From assembly GCA_964058805.1 (NCBI GenBank), contig CAXKVV010000022.1:930001-994000 (forward strand): a stretch of 64,000 nt of DNA, read 5' to 3'. A program made the translations under genes and the position numbers. The notes under the pieces were generated by a model. The model was not told the origin of the DNA. It did not search any database and was given only the letters and a program-made list of their open reading frames with translations. The stretch comes from Schoenoplectus triqueter (Eukaryota > Streptophyta > Magnoliopsida > Poales > Cyperaceae). Positions 33,302 to 45,073 of this stretch are shown here, in pieces; within the stretch, counting starts at the first letter, position 1, and each line of letters opens with the position of its first letter.

Positions 33302-36139
33302 ATGCCTTTGCTGATAGACTGCTCCAACTGTCACACCGCTCTCCATCTCCCACCAGAAGCCACTTCGATCCGCTGCGCAATTTGCCACGCGATCACCCAT
33401 GTAGCCCCGCCTCGCTCCCTCCCTGCTCCTCAGTTCTACTCCAACAATTACCATTCTAGCCCTCACCACCACCCTCCTGCCTCATATGTGGGTTACAGCG
33501 GGTCAGTACCCTGGGCCCGGGTTCCACCAAGAGCGCAAGGGAGGAAGAAGGCCGTGATTTGCGGGATTTCATACAAAGGCACCAAGTATGAGTTGAAAGG
33601 GTGCCTTAATGATGCCAAGTGTATGAAGTATTTACTTGTCAATCGATTTGGCTTCAATGATTCGTCAATTCTCTTGCTGACAGGTGGGTCCTTACGTCTC
33701 AGCGCACATCATAATGCTAACTTTGTATTAATTATTATTTTAGGGTACATTTTCTAAGAGATATTTACCCCACATGAAAGTTATTATTACAAAGTTAATA
33801 ATTCTGTTTTTGCGGATATCCAACAAATTACTGCTACATGAAACAAAATAATAAAATGTGTCAAGTGCCTCTGTTTTTGTAGAACATGTTATTGAAGGAA
33901 AGAGAATATGACATATTACTTTCATGAGCACTATAGTTTGTCTAATGATCGAACGTTTGAATTGGTTTTTAAAAGCCCAGGTTCGAGCCTCATGGATGTT
34001 TTTCATTATTTAAAAAGATTAAAAATAGATACTTACACTTCAAAGAAAGATATATAACCTGGGTGTATATAAAAAAAATAGCTGAGTTGCGTCCTCGTCT
34101 TAATGACCAAGAGATTTAAAATCACATGTATTGACATTATTTATTTTTATAATCACTTCATTTAGACAATTGTGGAGCTACAAATTTATTGGAGATGTTC
34201 TATGAGGTGAAAAAAAATACTAATAGAGAGTTATTGATTATATGTGGATTTTTTTTTTTTGGGGGGGGGGGGGAGTGAATAAAAGGATATCTTCACCACA
34301 TTAATTTGGTCTTGATGCTACTTGATTTGATAACAGGAAAAGTTCAAGCTGTGAAAACTGAAAATTATGATATTAACCTTGCAATTATATGAAAGTTGAG
34401 ATGCAGAAGAAGAAGAAGATCCGTACAAAAGACCTACCAAAAAGAATATACGCATGGCTCTGAACTGGCTAGTGCAGGGGTGCCAGGCTGGCGACTCCTT
34501 GGTGTTTCACTACTCTGGACATGGGAAGCAGCAGAAAGATGAAAATGGAGACGAGATCGATGGATTTGACGAAACAATTCTTCCGATGGATTTTCAGCAA
34601 GAAGGGGTGATTGTAGATGATGAGATAAACGAAACCATTGTGAGGCCACTGCCGCGTGGGGTCAAGCTTCATGCCATTGTAGATGCATGCCACAGTGGAA
34701 CTGTGTTGGATCTGCCTTTCCTCTGTAGAATGACCGCGTCAGTTGATCCCTTTTCCAATTATTTTGATTTTATTTATAGGTTATCTACATGTAAGACTTT
34801 GAAAGGTTGAGAGATTCAAATTGTATTCACTTTTGAAATTTGTACAGGAGTGGTCAATACAGATGGGAGGATCACACACCAACAAATGGACAAAATAAAG
34901 GTACAAGTGGCGGAGAAGTCTTTTGCTTCAGTGGCTGTGATGATAACCAAACCTCTGCTGACACAGTGGTATGAATCGGCTAGTTTTGGTCCACTTTTCA
35001 AAAAAAAATGCAAATACGCATTAGGTACTAGTTTTTTGTTAGTACCCAACGAGTAATCTTGCTTTGCTCATCTTCAACTCGATTATCTGTGTTTTGAGCG
35101 AGGCATATGCTTCATCCATCAATTCCAAAAGCAATACCTTACCAGTACCAGGCTTAATGGTATTCTGATGGGTTAATTCTTTTAATGTTGTGTACCTGTC
35201 CTTATGAATGTTCTAAAAGCTTTTGCAATACGTGGTTAGGCATTGTCAAAGGTCACTTCAACGGGTGCCATGACATTTTCTTTTATACAAGCGATTGAAG
35301 AGGGTCAAGCAAGCACATACGGGACCCTAATAAATTCCATGAAGGCTACTATTAGAAACACCAACCTGCTCGATGGTGTGGGTCCTGTTACTTCGCTTTT
35401 AACTGTGCTCTTGCATGGTAGGAGCGTGCTACAAGGGCTGACACAGGTTAATTCTCTCTGAAATGCATTAGTTTAGTTAATTATAAACATCATTTATAAT
35501 TTAACGATGACATTTACCATACCATCCTCCAAGAGAGTCTGATATCAGCCATGACCAGCACCAATGGTCCACTGAACAGTGTGATACCGATCTGAATTGG
35601 GTAATTAATACCAAGTTTGCATCATCTCCGCAATGAATTTTAACTAGAGAGAAATTAAATTGGGAAAAGAGATGAAGAAAAGAAAAACGAAACAGACGAC
35701 TACTAAATTTTAACAGGATTTTGAGTGTCATTTGGAAATTTCATTCGTCGGTTCAGATCTCGGAACACTGGTAACCATACAATTAAACTGTGAAGTTTCT
35801 TCAAATTCTGTTGGAAATTTTTAGCTTTTTTTCCAAAAAAAAAAGACTCAAAATCCTGATATGCAGCTTTTATTTATTTATTTATTTATTTATTTATTTT
35901 TCAATATGTTCTTTGCTCTCTTTGGGATTTTAAAAATTAAGTGTGCAACTCTTCTTTGTATTAAAGCAAAAAAGTGATCCCAACCAATCTTTGAGATTTC
36001 CGGAACACTGGTAACAAATGAAGTCATAAATACCTTGTCTCTTTGTATAAAAAAAATAATCTATAGTTTTCTTTTGCAGGAGCCACAATTAACTGCCAAT
36101 GTGCAATTTGATGTGTACACAAAGCCATTTTCATTGTGA
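33302..36139 (+). CDS. Type I metacaspase with LSD1-type zinc finger
   Basis: Five exons: 33302-33683, 34407-34737, 34848-34968, 35240-35446 and 36080-36139, all GT-AG with consistent phase, 366 aa. The N-terminus has an LSD1-type zinc ribbon, CSNC (Cys7, Cys10) and CAIC (Cys25, Cys28). A Pro/His/Ser-rich linker follows, then the caspase-like domain: KAVICGISYKGTKYELKGC, the catalytic His166 in HYSGHG and Cys222 in DACHSGT, both at family positions. GQYRWEDH and CDDNQTSADT precede the C-terminal ALSKVTSTGAMTF and the ending FDVYTKPFSL. Plant type I metacaspases of this layout (AtMC1 group) are Arg/Lys-specific cysteine proteases that promote hypersensitive cell death and clear protein aggregates. 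Exon 4 seems shorter than usual between the STGAMTF and QEPQLTA blocks. No disabling change is seen. The exon 2 donor (GC|GTCAGT) was chosen to keep the frame into SGQYRW. Confidence 0.94.
34244..34274. repeat. Adjacent homopolymers T and G in metacaspase intron 1
   Basis: A run of about 12 T is followed immediately by about 14 G. It is a simple low-complexity tract; its exact length may be unreliable. Confidence 0.8.
35870..35900. repeat. (ATTT)n microsatellite in metacaspase intron 4
   Basis: About seven ATTT units in a row inside intron 4. Confidence 0.85.
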
Positions 36140-38125
36140 ACTCCATTCGAAGTCTGTATTTTTTTCTATTTTGTCGGATAGCATAGTTATTTTGTAGTAG
36201 TGTCATCTGCCCGTGGTCAAATTCTAGTAAAACTTTCAAATTTGTTAAATATATCATATCATCATTTTTTTATCATTAATTTTATTTAAATCTTTTCATC
36301 TACTTAAATTTAAAAATTCATATAAAATAGTTTCTCTCCTCATTTAAAATAATTGAACTCTTAAAATGGCCTAACTTTTTTATACGATCATATATATGTT
36401 TAATTATATTTCTAATAATAATAATAAATATTATTATTATCATTATTATTTAGTATTTAAAAATATTGTGTCTAAATTTTTTTAATGTAAAATTTTATAT
36501 TATTAACTATTTATTTGAGAACTGTATTAACAAGGCGAATCCGAATAACAGTCCTAATTCATTACAAATTGGCTTGCACGTGCTTGGAACTGCACATGCT
36601 GTTTGATCGGAAACTTAAAGCATTTTTTGCTTTGAATTTGAAAAGAGCATTGGTTAAAAGTTTGGCATGCGGGGGGTTAAAAAGTTAAGTACAAAAAGAC
36701 TTTGCATTGTTGCATTCCGGGGAAAATTTTTAATTTTGATGCGAAGAAATGTGATGAATTATTTTGGAGGTATTTTCCTTATCTTTTTAAAAGGTTCGTG
36801 TCAATACTGAAGAGATGTAATTAAATCTTATATAATTGGAGTACGTCACTACAATAGAACGATCCATCTGGCTCAGGATTCATCATTCATGCACTATTTT
36901 ATAAGTCTAGGGAGTTATCTTATTGTCGCTTCATTTTATCTCAAGGCTATCGACTAATATCCTTACTCCTTATAAAAGGAGCTTGGAAGATATAATCTCA
37001 AAGTGTTATCTGTTATTGAAAATGAATACTGACTGTTGGATTAAAATATGAAAATCTAAATGAATCCAGTCTGTCCATTTTGGTTCAGAAAATTTCTTCT
37101 CTCAAAGGCTTTATTCTTTTCTAAAGTGAATAATGAATAATTCAAAGTCATACATGTTGTCTTTTTATGTCTAGAAAGCAACAAATATTTTTTTACTATA
37201 CTAATTGCCTTTGTCTTGAGACTAACATTCCAACTAGAAATTATTATTATGTTGTCTTTTGCTCTTCCCGATAGGCACTTAACTAGTAATTATTAACAGA
37301 AATTATAAATTTATTAAATCAGATATAACTATTTATTAAACACAACACATTATTATTAACTGTTGAATAATATTTTAACAAATATAGATTATATTTAATC
37401 TTTTAACAAATGTGTATTTTGTTTAACAATTTTATGTCATTTTTTTTAATTTTTACATTGCACATGGAGTACAAAAGTTCTAACTATCTTTTGGGGTGGT
37501 AAATTGTAGTTAATAATTATGCATTATATTAAATAAATATATAACCGTTATTAATAATTATGTCAGGCTTTCAAATTTTATACCGCACGAGGTGGAAAAA
37601 TCATAATTGATTTTTTGATGGACTACTCTCAGCGCTCATATTTGGTTGTGGGATAGTCAGGGATAAGTGAAGCAGATGAAAAATGGTGATAATAACTTAA
37701 TATTTTGAATTCTAATAGTAAAAATTATGATATATACCATATATATTTATTTTTAAGGGGGTGATATATATACTGTATTTATATCGTACAAATGATTGAA
37801 TTTCATGCAAATTAATTGACCTTTTTATCGAACAAACTCCAACTTGCAATGGTAGATACTCAACTGGTTTGATGAAATATAAAATAACATGTAATTGCAT
37901 GAAATATGATATAAGCGGAAGACGTGTTTATGAACTTCGTTCTACATTTTTTTTGCTTTATTTAAAAAAAAATTACCGGAGGTGTTAAGGTAACCATTTC
38001 ACGATCCTTGGAATAAATCATACGATCAACTTTCATAAAAAAAAATCATACTATCACAACCGAAAAAAATAATAAATTTTATTGTTGTGGTAGCATTGCA
38101 ATAAAAACAATGCTTACTGAGGACT
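36140..38125. other. Intergenic, AT-rich, no gene
   Basis: Metacaspase 3' flank followed by AT-rich DNA. No coding exon or bounded element recognised. Confidence 0.5.
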
Positions 38126-38960
38126 ATACCACAAACAACTTTTCAGGAGCACCTCCAAGATCACCCAAAATGGAAATGGGAGGATAAAGGCCAGTACACC
38201 GTCAGATCTTGCTGTAATGCAATTCAGAAAGGACCGTTCATTGCCAGTAGGATGGAATTCATATGGAGATTGCATCTGCCCACAAGAGTGATTGTATTTA
38301 CATGGCTCCTATTATAAGATGGATTACTCATAATAGATAACTTAATAAAAAGAGAATGGATCATTTCGAATATGTGCCACATGTGTAGATCTGAGATGGA
38401 GAATGCAGCACATTTTTTTTTCACATTGTGCATATACTAAAGAGGTGACAAGGACTTGCTTTTGCAGAATACACATACAGCAATTCTAACATTGAGTTTT
38501 GGCCAAAGGGGGTACGAAGATAACATACTGAGCGAGGGGACAATAGGACGGAAAAGAATGCAAATCACTTTGAGCTTTTTGCTTTGGAGAGAAAGATACA
38601 CCAGGATTTTTAGACAGCAACTGGCAATGAAAATTATATTCGAATTCATACAATGGTCATCATAATGTATTAAAGAGGATCCAACATTATATTCAGATCA
38701 ATGCCAAGGCCAATCAGAGATACAGAAAAACTTTAATCAGGATAATAAAGCAGATCAAGGCAAAGATTAAGGAGGGGATTATGGATCGCTTTCTGATTGT
38801 AGAGGGACCTAGCGCTTCCACTGTCATTGTGCAGTTTTGATTTTTCTTTCACATTTAATTGTATTCTCTCTTTTGTCATTTATTTTATTTTTATTTTATT
38901 TTACTTTCCATAGTCTTTTTCATAAAGACTTTGGCTTATAACTTGTAATAAATAACACCG
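38126..38960 (+). mobile_element. LINE 3' fragment, degenerate
   Basis: Frames across stops and shifts read WKWEDKGQYTVRSCCNAIQ, RMEFIWRLHLPTRVIVFTWL, NMCHMCRSEMENAAHFFFT and LLWRERYTRIFRQQ. This is the C-terminal zf-RVT domain of an L1-type LINE ORF2. The zinc-binding C..C....H pattern is still visible. It is followed by a T-rich 3' region and an AT repeat near 38970. It is 5'-truncated and dead. Confidence 0.75.
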
Positions 38961-38990
38961 CTGGTGTTATATATATATAGAGAGAGAGTA

Positions 38991-39343
38991 TGTCTATTGT
39001 GCTTTCAATAACACTTCAGCCGAAATGCTATCAGTTCAAATTTTAATTTAAGTACCTCAATAAATTCTTTATATCGTAATCTTGTAGAATACTAATTTTT
39101 ATGGTGTTTAGAGTTAATTTACTATGCTTAATGATTTTTAAAAAGTAAATATTTTTGACATACAAATTTTATTATTTTTCTATTATTTTAGGATTATCTT
39201 TCAAAAATCATTAAGCATAGTAAATTAATTTCAAATATGATATAAAGATTTTATTGAGATATTTAAATTAAAATTTTGAACATGAAAAATTAAAATTTAA
39301 AATGGTAATGTTTCGACCGAAATGCTACTAGAAGCACAATAGA

Positions 39344-39345
<2 letters not shown>
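38991..39345. mobile_element. Foldback MITE between AT microsatellites
   Basis: TGTCTATTGTGCTT on the left and AAGCACAATAGACA-type sequence on the right are inverted. The symmetry runs most of the way in, with TTTACTATGCTTAATGATTT against AAATCATTAAGCATAGTAAA at the centre, so the element is nearly one long hairpin of 355 bp. No coding sequence. Confidence 0.75.

Positions 39346-39382
<37 letters not shown>
39346..39382. repeat. (TA)n microsatellite
   Basis: About 15 TA units directly after the foldback MITE. Confidence 0.9.
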
Positions 39383-39384
<2 letters not shown>

Positions 39385-40710
39385 AAAATATTTCAACTAA
39401 TTCATTGTTTTGGTATAGTGTGGATCGAGTTGGAATACGGCTTGTTAGCTAACCATGATTATTAGATTATATACTTAAAAATTTTGAGATGTGGATGAGT
39501 GGATCAACGATCAAACTCCTCATGGTCATTGATTAATACTTTTAAAAGAATTCCTAGTAGAGAAAAAAAGGAAAAAGCCAAGAAACATAGAAATAACGTG
39601 ATCGGCTACGGACCCACCAATCTTTTGTTTCAGCGAAGAAAATAGTGCACCCACCAATCTTTTGTTTCAGCGATTGTGAACTAGTTTAAAATTGAATCCA
39701 AATCTGTCATTATTCTTAGATAATAATAGGATCTTATTTTTAAATTTAAAAAATATTTACAAATCTTAAAAAAAATTATAGATACGTTGTTTTACTTGTA
39801 GATTAATAGTCCGTCAAATTTTATGAAAATTCATTAATGTTTGATAGTACATTAAAAATTATTAATTTAAAATCGTTGCAAACATTAGTGAAAGACTATC
39901 AAATTTGATAATTTTTGATGAACTATCAAACACTAATGAAATAAATGAAACATTCATAAGCTGTAAAGAACATATATATAATTATTTTTCTATTTTAAGA
40001 TTTTTTAGATTTAAAAGTAGACCTATTATTTTTTAAAATAATAGCTGATTTTCATTCTTCAAAATTATTGAACTTGCTGGACGAGGCACCTCTGAATCGT
40101 GCTGTCATTCGAAATACACCGTTATAAAACTATGTCATTTTATTCAAAAAACAGCAAATAAACTTTTCACAAGTGTAAGTGCTGTCATTCGATCCATTTT
40201 TTTTTTTTTGTTTCGCAATCGGAGAGTGAAAAAGCCAAAGGAAATATGTGAGTTCCTGCAGTTTGGAATCAACATAAACAAACATTCAATGGTATTTTAA
40301 TGATTTCCTTTTCTAATCCATTAGTTAGCCTGTCATAGTGTCATTTTCATACTGAAAAATCGAGGTGTTTTTTTAACCCTCTGCTTACTCAGCACTTGTT
40401 TCATCATGTCAATAAATATTGTATTTGGTCAAAAACTAAACCTTAGAACTTAATTAACTATTACATTTTTTAGGACATAGTACATCACAAAAATACTAAC
40501 AATGTTGGAATCGAATCTATTATCCATAAAATTGACTATTTTAGTACAGAGCTCGCAACATCCACCGTAATGTTTCTTCTTTATTCTAGTTTGAGATAGA
40601 CTATGCAAGACTAGTCCACACACGTGGAATTATCTAGGCAACAAATTTGCTCCAACCCATGACATGAACCAATCATATCTTTTCATTCAGATGAATATGC
40701 CACTTAAATG
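39383..40710. other. Intergenic with a small duplication and a foldback
   Basis: CACCCACCAATCTTTTGTTT-like sequence is tandemly duplicated at about 39607-39675 (unit about 41 bp). About 39720-40045 is a weak foldback: AATAATAGGATCTTATTTTT on the left mirrors a block with GTAGACCTATTATT on the right, and TAGTGTTTGATAGT-like blocks lie inside. No gene seen. Confidence 0.45.
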
Positions 40711-43580
40711 TTTTTTTTTTTGAGAAGGAAAAAGGGTCAAGCCCTTGATCAATAATAATAGTGGAAAGTCTTACAAAAAGGTTTTGGAGACCAAAACCTT
40801 TATAATGAAAGATAAAAAAAAAAAAAACTTCAGAGATTGAGGGTCAAAAGAAAATAACCAAAAAAGCTGGAAAAAAAAACTCAGAAGAAAAGTAAAAAGT
40901 AAAAGTAAAGAAAAGACCTAAAAATCTATGCAATTTTGCATATTAATTAAGCCACCTCCATTGTTCTCTTATCTCCTCTAAAAGATAATTCATTGACTTC
41001 TCTTGTCCCTTGAAGATCCTGGAGCACCTCTCACGCCATATAACAAAATGAGCTATTAAAATTATTTCTCTAATCTTCTGAGCAATGTTCTTATTTGTAA
41101 TTAAAGTATCTAGCTCATCTGGAACAGTGAAGTTAAAATTTGCTAAGAGGATGGATGCCAGAGATCTTGTAAACGCACAGAAGGAGAAAAGATGTTTACA
41201 TGTTTCTACATCCCCTCTGCACATTACACAAATACTGACCATATTCCAACCTCTCTTCATCAAATTGTCCGTTGTTAGAATACGATTCAGCATCATCAAC
41301 CATGCAAAAACCTTAAACCTTGGAGGTACGTTGAGTTTCCAAATATTGTATAAATTTGTGTCAATCCGGGGCCCATTTTTCAATGTGAAATAAACAGATT
41401 TTACTGAAAATATATCTGAATTATTTCCTTTCCAGACAACATCATCCCCAGCATTTTCATGTGTCGTCAATAGTAGACTCATTCTACTCACCAATTCATT
41501 TAATTGATCACTTGCTTGAACTGATAGGGTGGCATGAAACAACTGATCAAATGAGTTCTGACTAGCAACCGATGCAACTGTAGCATTCTGATCCAATGCA
41601 AATGTGAATAATATGGAGTATTGATATTTCAAAATACCTAAACCCCAATCGTGTATCCAGAAACCAATTGTGAGACCAGAACCAATCTTTCTTAATATAA
41701 AACAGTCTAAAAAAATTGCTACGTGAGCGAGACATGAGTTAAAAAAATGTGTTGCATTCAGGTGGTGCCAACTTGTCCCATTGTAAATGTTTTGCAGTGC
41801 ATTTTTCCACAATCTTGTTTGAGGTGAAACCCATTGCCAGTACCATTTTGCAAGCAATGCTTGATTAAAAGTTTTGAGATCTACTATGCCAAGGCCACCT
41901 AGCCTTTTCGGGGTTGTGACAAGTTCCCAATTAATCAAATGCATCCTTCTACTTTCTGGTGTATCATGCCAGAGAAAATTTCTCCTAATCTTATCAATTT
42001 CCCTAATTACCCAAGCTGGCAGTGAAAAAATTGACATGAAATATGTCGGTAAAGCTGACAACACCGCATTAATAAGAACTATCCTAGCTGCCATCGATAA
42101 TTTTTTTGCAGCCCATCCAGATAATCTAGCACTAAATTTTTGCAATAAGGGGAGGTATGCTACCTTGGATAACCGTTTGTCAGACAGTGGTAAACCCAGA
42201 TAGATTATTGGAAATGTTCCCTTTTTGCAACCCAACACATCGGACAATTGTTGTGCCAATGATTCAGACTCTTTAGAGATGATCAATTCGGATTTATCCA
42301 TATTTACTTTTAACCCCGAGATCGCTTGAAATGTAAGTAGAATAATTTTGAGAATTTGTATCTGTTGAAGCTCCGGTTTCACAAAAAAGAGGGCATCATC
42401 CGCATAAAATAAACAAGGATGCATACCTTGTAAAGGAAGTCTTAGAGCACCTGAATCCCTGAGCTTGTGTAACCATCTAGGCATGAAATCCATAGCAAGA
42501 ATAAAAAGAAAGGGTGAGAGAGGATCACCTTGTCTCACTCCTCTTTTTAATATAATTCTTTTACCCAGTAATCCGTTTATTATCACTTGAGATGCTCCTT
42601 TTAAAACCATTTGTTCTATCCATTTTATCCATTTTTGAGGAAAGCCCAAATGTGACAAAATTCCCAATAAGAATTCCCAAGATACCGTGTCGAAAGCTTT
42701 ATGAACATCTGCTTTGAAGATTCCCAAAGGTATTTTCCTCTTGTAGGCAAAGTGAAGTGTCTCTTGAGCACATATAAAGCCCTCAGTAATTTGTCTGCCC
42801 TTAACAAAACCAGTTTGCGTAATATGTATCAGTTCAGAGATTCGATTCTGCAATCGATTTGCCAATATCTTTGAAAAAATTTTCTGTACACCATGTACCA
42901 AGCTAATGGGACGAAAATCTTGTGGTTTATTGGCTCCTTCTTTTTTGGGGATTAAAGTGATATAGGAAGAGTTCAAGGGAAAAAGTGATTGTCCTGTGGT
43001 CATGGTATTTGAAAGAACATTAAGAATTTGTGGTGTTAGTAAATCTTGAAAAGTTTTGTAGAATTCACCAGTAAACCCCTCAGGGCCGGGACTTTTGTTG
43101 TTAGGCCATGATTGTAGAACATCAATAATTTCTTGTTCAGAAATTGGGTTTTCCATTTCTGATAAGTCATGTGTAGTTTCATACAGACTCTGCCAGTTTA
43201 TGTGTGGTGTGGGTGGAGAATCTGTGCCCATCAGTTGTGAGTAGAACTCAAAAAAGGTCCCTGCCTTGATTTTCTGATCTGAATGTAGTTGTCCATTTAC
43301 TTCAATTTGATTGATCTGATTCCCTCTCTTAAAACCTGAGGCAACCGCATGAAAATAATTGGTATTACGGTCTCCTTGTAATTCCCATTTAACCTTGGCC
43401 CTCTGTTTCCAAATATCCTCCTCTTGTACTGACAAATCAGTATATCTCTTTTTAAGCAATGCTCTCACCACGTTCTCTAATTCTGTTGTTTGTCTAATCT
43501 CTTGCACTTTGTCAAACCACCCCAAAAAATCTCTACAAACTTGAATTTGACATTTAATGTTTCCAAAAAATGTTTATTTT
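40711..43580 (-). mobile_element. 5'-truncated L1-type LINE retrotransposon
   Basis: On the minus strand the element ends with a poly(A) tract (plus-strand T run 40711-40722) after a 3' UTR of about 220 bp. It contains the long reverse-transcriptase frame listed below. The frame can be followed upstream past the TTG at 43525 through FFGNIKCQIQ to a stop near 43577, after which homology is lost. The apurinic endonuclease half and ORF1 are absent, so the copy is 5'-truncated at about 43580. A convincing TSD was not found. Confidence 0.8.
40943..43525 (-). CDS. LINE ORF2 fragment: reverse transcriptase and zf-RVT
   Basis: An uninterrupted frame of 860 codons; the nominal start is TTG and the true frame enters from further upstream. 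In order: a connector helix region with VQEEDIWKQRAKVKWELQGD and RNTNYFHA; fingers with NNKSPGPEGFTGEFYK and RPISLVHGVQKIFSKILANR; palm motif A in FKADVHKAFDTVSWEFL; RQGDPLSPFLF; the catalytic YADD in LFYADDALFFV; then thumb, and a C-terminal zinc-binding domain with NVPPRFKVFAWLMMLNRI and CVMCRGDVETCKHLF, ending VIWRERCSRIFK. The enzyme copies its RNA at nicked target DNA. With no endonuclease domain it cannot be autonomous, but the lack of stops implies a recent insertion. Confidence 0.9.
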   Translation of the reverse strand: MGWFDKVQEIRQTTELENVVRALLKKRYTDLSVQEEDIWKQRAKVKWELQGDRNTNYFHAVASGFKRGNQINQIEVNGQLHSDQKIKAGTFFEFYSQLMGTDSPPTPHINWQSLYETTHDLSEMENPISEQEIIDVLQSWPNNKSPGPEGFTGEFYKTFQDLLTPQILNVLSNTMTTGQSLFPLNSSYITLIPKKEGANKPQDFRPISLVHGVQKIFSKILANRLQNRISELIHITQTGFVKGRQITEGFICAQETLHFAYKRKIPLGIFKADVHKAFDTVSWEFLLGILSHLGFPQKWIKWIEQMVLKGASQVIINGLLGKRIILKRGVRQGDPLSPFLFILAMDFMPRWLHKLRDSGALRLPLQGMHPCLFYADDALFFVKPELQQIQILKIILLTFQAISGLKVNMDKSELIISKESESLAQQLSDVLGCKKGTFPIIYLGLPLSDKRLSKVAYLPLLQKFSARLSGWAAKKLSMAARIVLINAVLSALPTYFMSIFSLPAWVIREIDKIRRNFLWHDTPESRRMHLINWELVTTPKRLGGLGIVDLKTFNQALLAKWYWQWVSPQTRLWKNALQNIYNGTSWHHLNATHFFNSCLAHVAIFLDCFILRKIGSGLTIGFWIHDWGLGILKYQYSILFTFALDQNATVASVASQNSFDQLFHATLSVQASDQLNELVSRMSLLLTTHENAGDDVVWKGNNSDIFSVKSVYFTLKNGPRIDTNLYNIWKLNVPPRFKVFAWLMMLNRILTTDNLMKRGWNMVSICVMCRGDVETCKHLFSFCAFTRSLASILLANFNFTVPDELDTLITNKNIAQKIREIILIAHFVIWRERCSRIFKGQEKSMNYLLEEIREQWRWLN

Positions 43581-43829
43581 ATGTTCTGCATTTTACAAAT
43601 TAATCTAACATCTGAATTTTAAAACAAATATATTTGTTTTGATCCATGTCATGAGCTAGCAGGAATTCGCTGCCCACAATTAGCAGAAAAGCGTGAAGAT
43701 TAGTGAATACGGAATCGAATCAATTAATTAATTAGCACAGAGTTAACTGGACATAAGTGAAATTTTCCCTTTAAAAAGTTGATTATATATTTTTTTTGGA
43801 TAAACCCGATAACGTCAACTTTTCATACC
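43581..43829. other. Short intergenic gap
   Basis: AT-rich DNA between the LINE and the hAT MITE. Nothing recognised. Confidence 0.4.
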
Positions 43830-43837
43830 CCCGGGTC

Positions 43838-44475
43838 TAGGGCTGCAAACGAGTCGAGTCGAGCCGAGTTGGGCTTAACTCAAGCTCGACTCATGAAAAT
43901 TCGAGTCGAGCCGAGCCGAGCTCGTAAAACGGTTCGAGCTGAAAAACCTAGCTCAAACTCGGCTCGTTACTATTCGAGCTGGCTCACGAGCCAATGCATG
44001 TGCGTTGACTCAATTTAATATTTAGATTTAATACATCTACAAACTATAAAGTTGGTATATCTAGAAGATTGGTATGAGAATTGGTACAAAATTGGTATAT
44101 CAACAAACTATTTTTTCAATGACATCTTCGCTGCATTAATTTGAATGGATGGACCAACAAAAAACTATCGAGTCAGATATACGAATCTAATTACGAGCGA
44201 GCAAGAGACGTCTTTAAGCCGCTGACATGGTGAGATGGTAAGAGATGATGAGAGAGGAGTTATCGGATTAGAGTTCGGCAAAAAAAATTTATAAAAACTA
44301 TTTTTTATTCGAGCTAAGTCGAGCCACGAGCCGAGCCGACCCCAACTCAAACTCGGCTCATTTAACTACCGAGCCAGATTAGCTCGAGCCAAATTAGCTC
44401 GAGTCATTTTAGCTCGAGCCAGATTAGCTCGAGCCCGAACTGAGCCACGAGCCCGAGCTTTTTTGTGCAGCCCTA
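43838..44475 (+). mobile_element. hAT-type MITE, family 1, copy 2
   Basis: Begins TAGGGCTGCAAACGAG and ends TTTTTTGTGCAGCCCTA. It is flanked by the perfect 8-bp TSD CCCGGGTC (43830-43837 and 44476-44483). The subterminal regions are arrays of GAGCTCGAGCC/GAGCCGAG-type motifs. 638 bp, no transposase. Confidence 0.93.
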
Positions 44476-44526
44476 CCCGGGTCTCCTTCAAAATTATGCT
44501 TTAACATTAATATTACCTCTTTGTTC

Positions 44527-45030
44527 TAGGGCTATAAACGAGCCCAAACCGAGTTATGTCAGGCTCATTAACTTAACGAGTTGAGCTGAGCTGGCTCTCT
44601 AATTACTTCTAAGCTAAAAATTTTGGTTTGAGATCGACTCGTTAAGTTAACAAGCTAACCGAATTGGCTCATTAAGACTCGTTAAGGCTAATTTAATAGT
44701 TAATAATATTTTTGTGATATTTATATTTAAATTTATATAAAATTATTAAAATAATGAATGATAAAATATTTCATACAATTTGATATAATAATTTAAATAC
44801 ATATTATACTATAAACTATTTACTATACTAAAAATTCATAATAAAAATATATAAATAACAAATATTATTAGTTTAACGAGTCAACGAGTCAACGAGTCTA
44901 AGGAGCCGAGTCGGCCCAAACTCAAATTCGGCTCATTAACTTAACGAGCTTAATGAGCCGGCTCGTTAATGACTCGATCCATTAATGAGCGAGCCCATAA
45001 TGAGTTAATCCCAAACGAATCACGAGCAAG
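44527..45030 (+). mobile_element. hAT-type MITE, family 1, copy 3 (right end decayed)
   Basis: Begins TAGGGCTATAAACGAGCCC and contains the same GAGCCGAG / AACGAGCTTAATGAGCC motifs as copies 1 and 2. The right terminus has lost the GCAGCCCTA end, so no TSD can be read. It stops about 40 bp before the ghost invertase start codon. Confidence 0.65.
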
Positions 45031-45073
45031 CCATGAGCTACGAATTTGTTATCATTATCTGCTCTTTCATCTA

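Noticed and set aside
33979..33999. GGTTCGAGCC-like sequence as a tRNA T-arm
   Set aside because: No acceptor stem, D-arm or anticodon arm can be folded around it.
34244..34274. T/G homopolymer block as a regulatory or G-quadruplex site
   Set aside because: It is a simple intronic run whose length may be a sequencing artefact; a single G run does not make a quadruplex.
38456..38665. 69-codon frame ending in LLWRERYTRIFRQQ as an intact small gene
   Set aside because: It is the broken C-terminal tail of a LINE reverse transcriptase.
42625..42807. Short frames overlapping the LINE reverse transcriptase (both strands)
   Set aside because: Antisense or out-of-frame shadows of the 860-codon frame.
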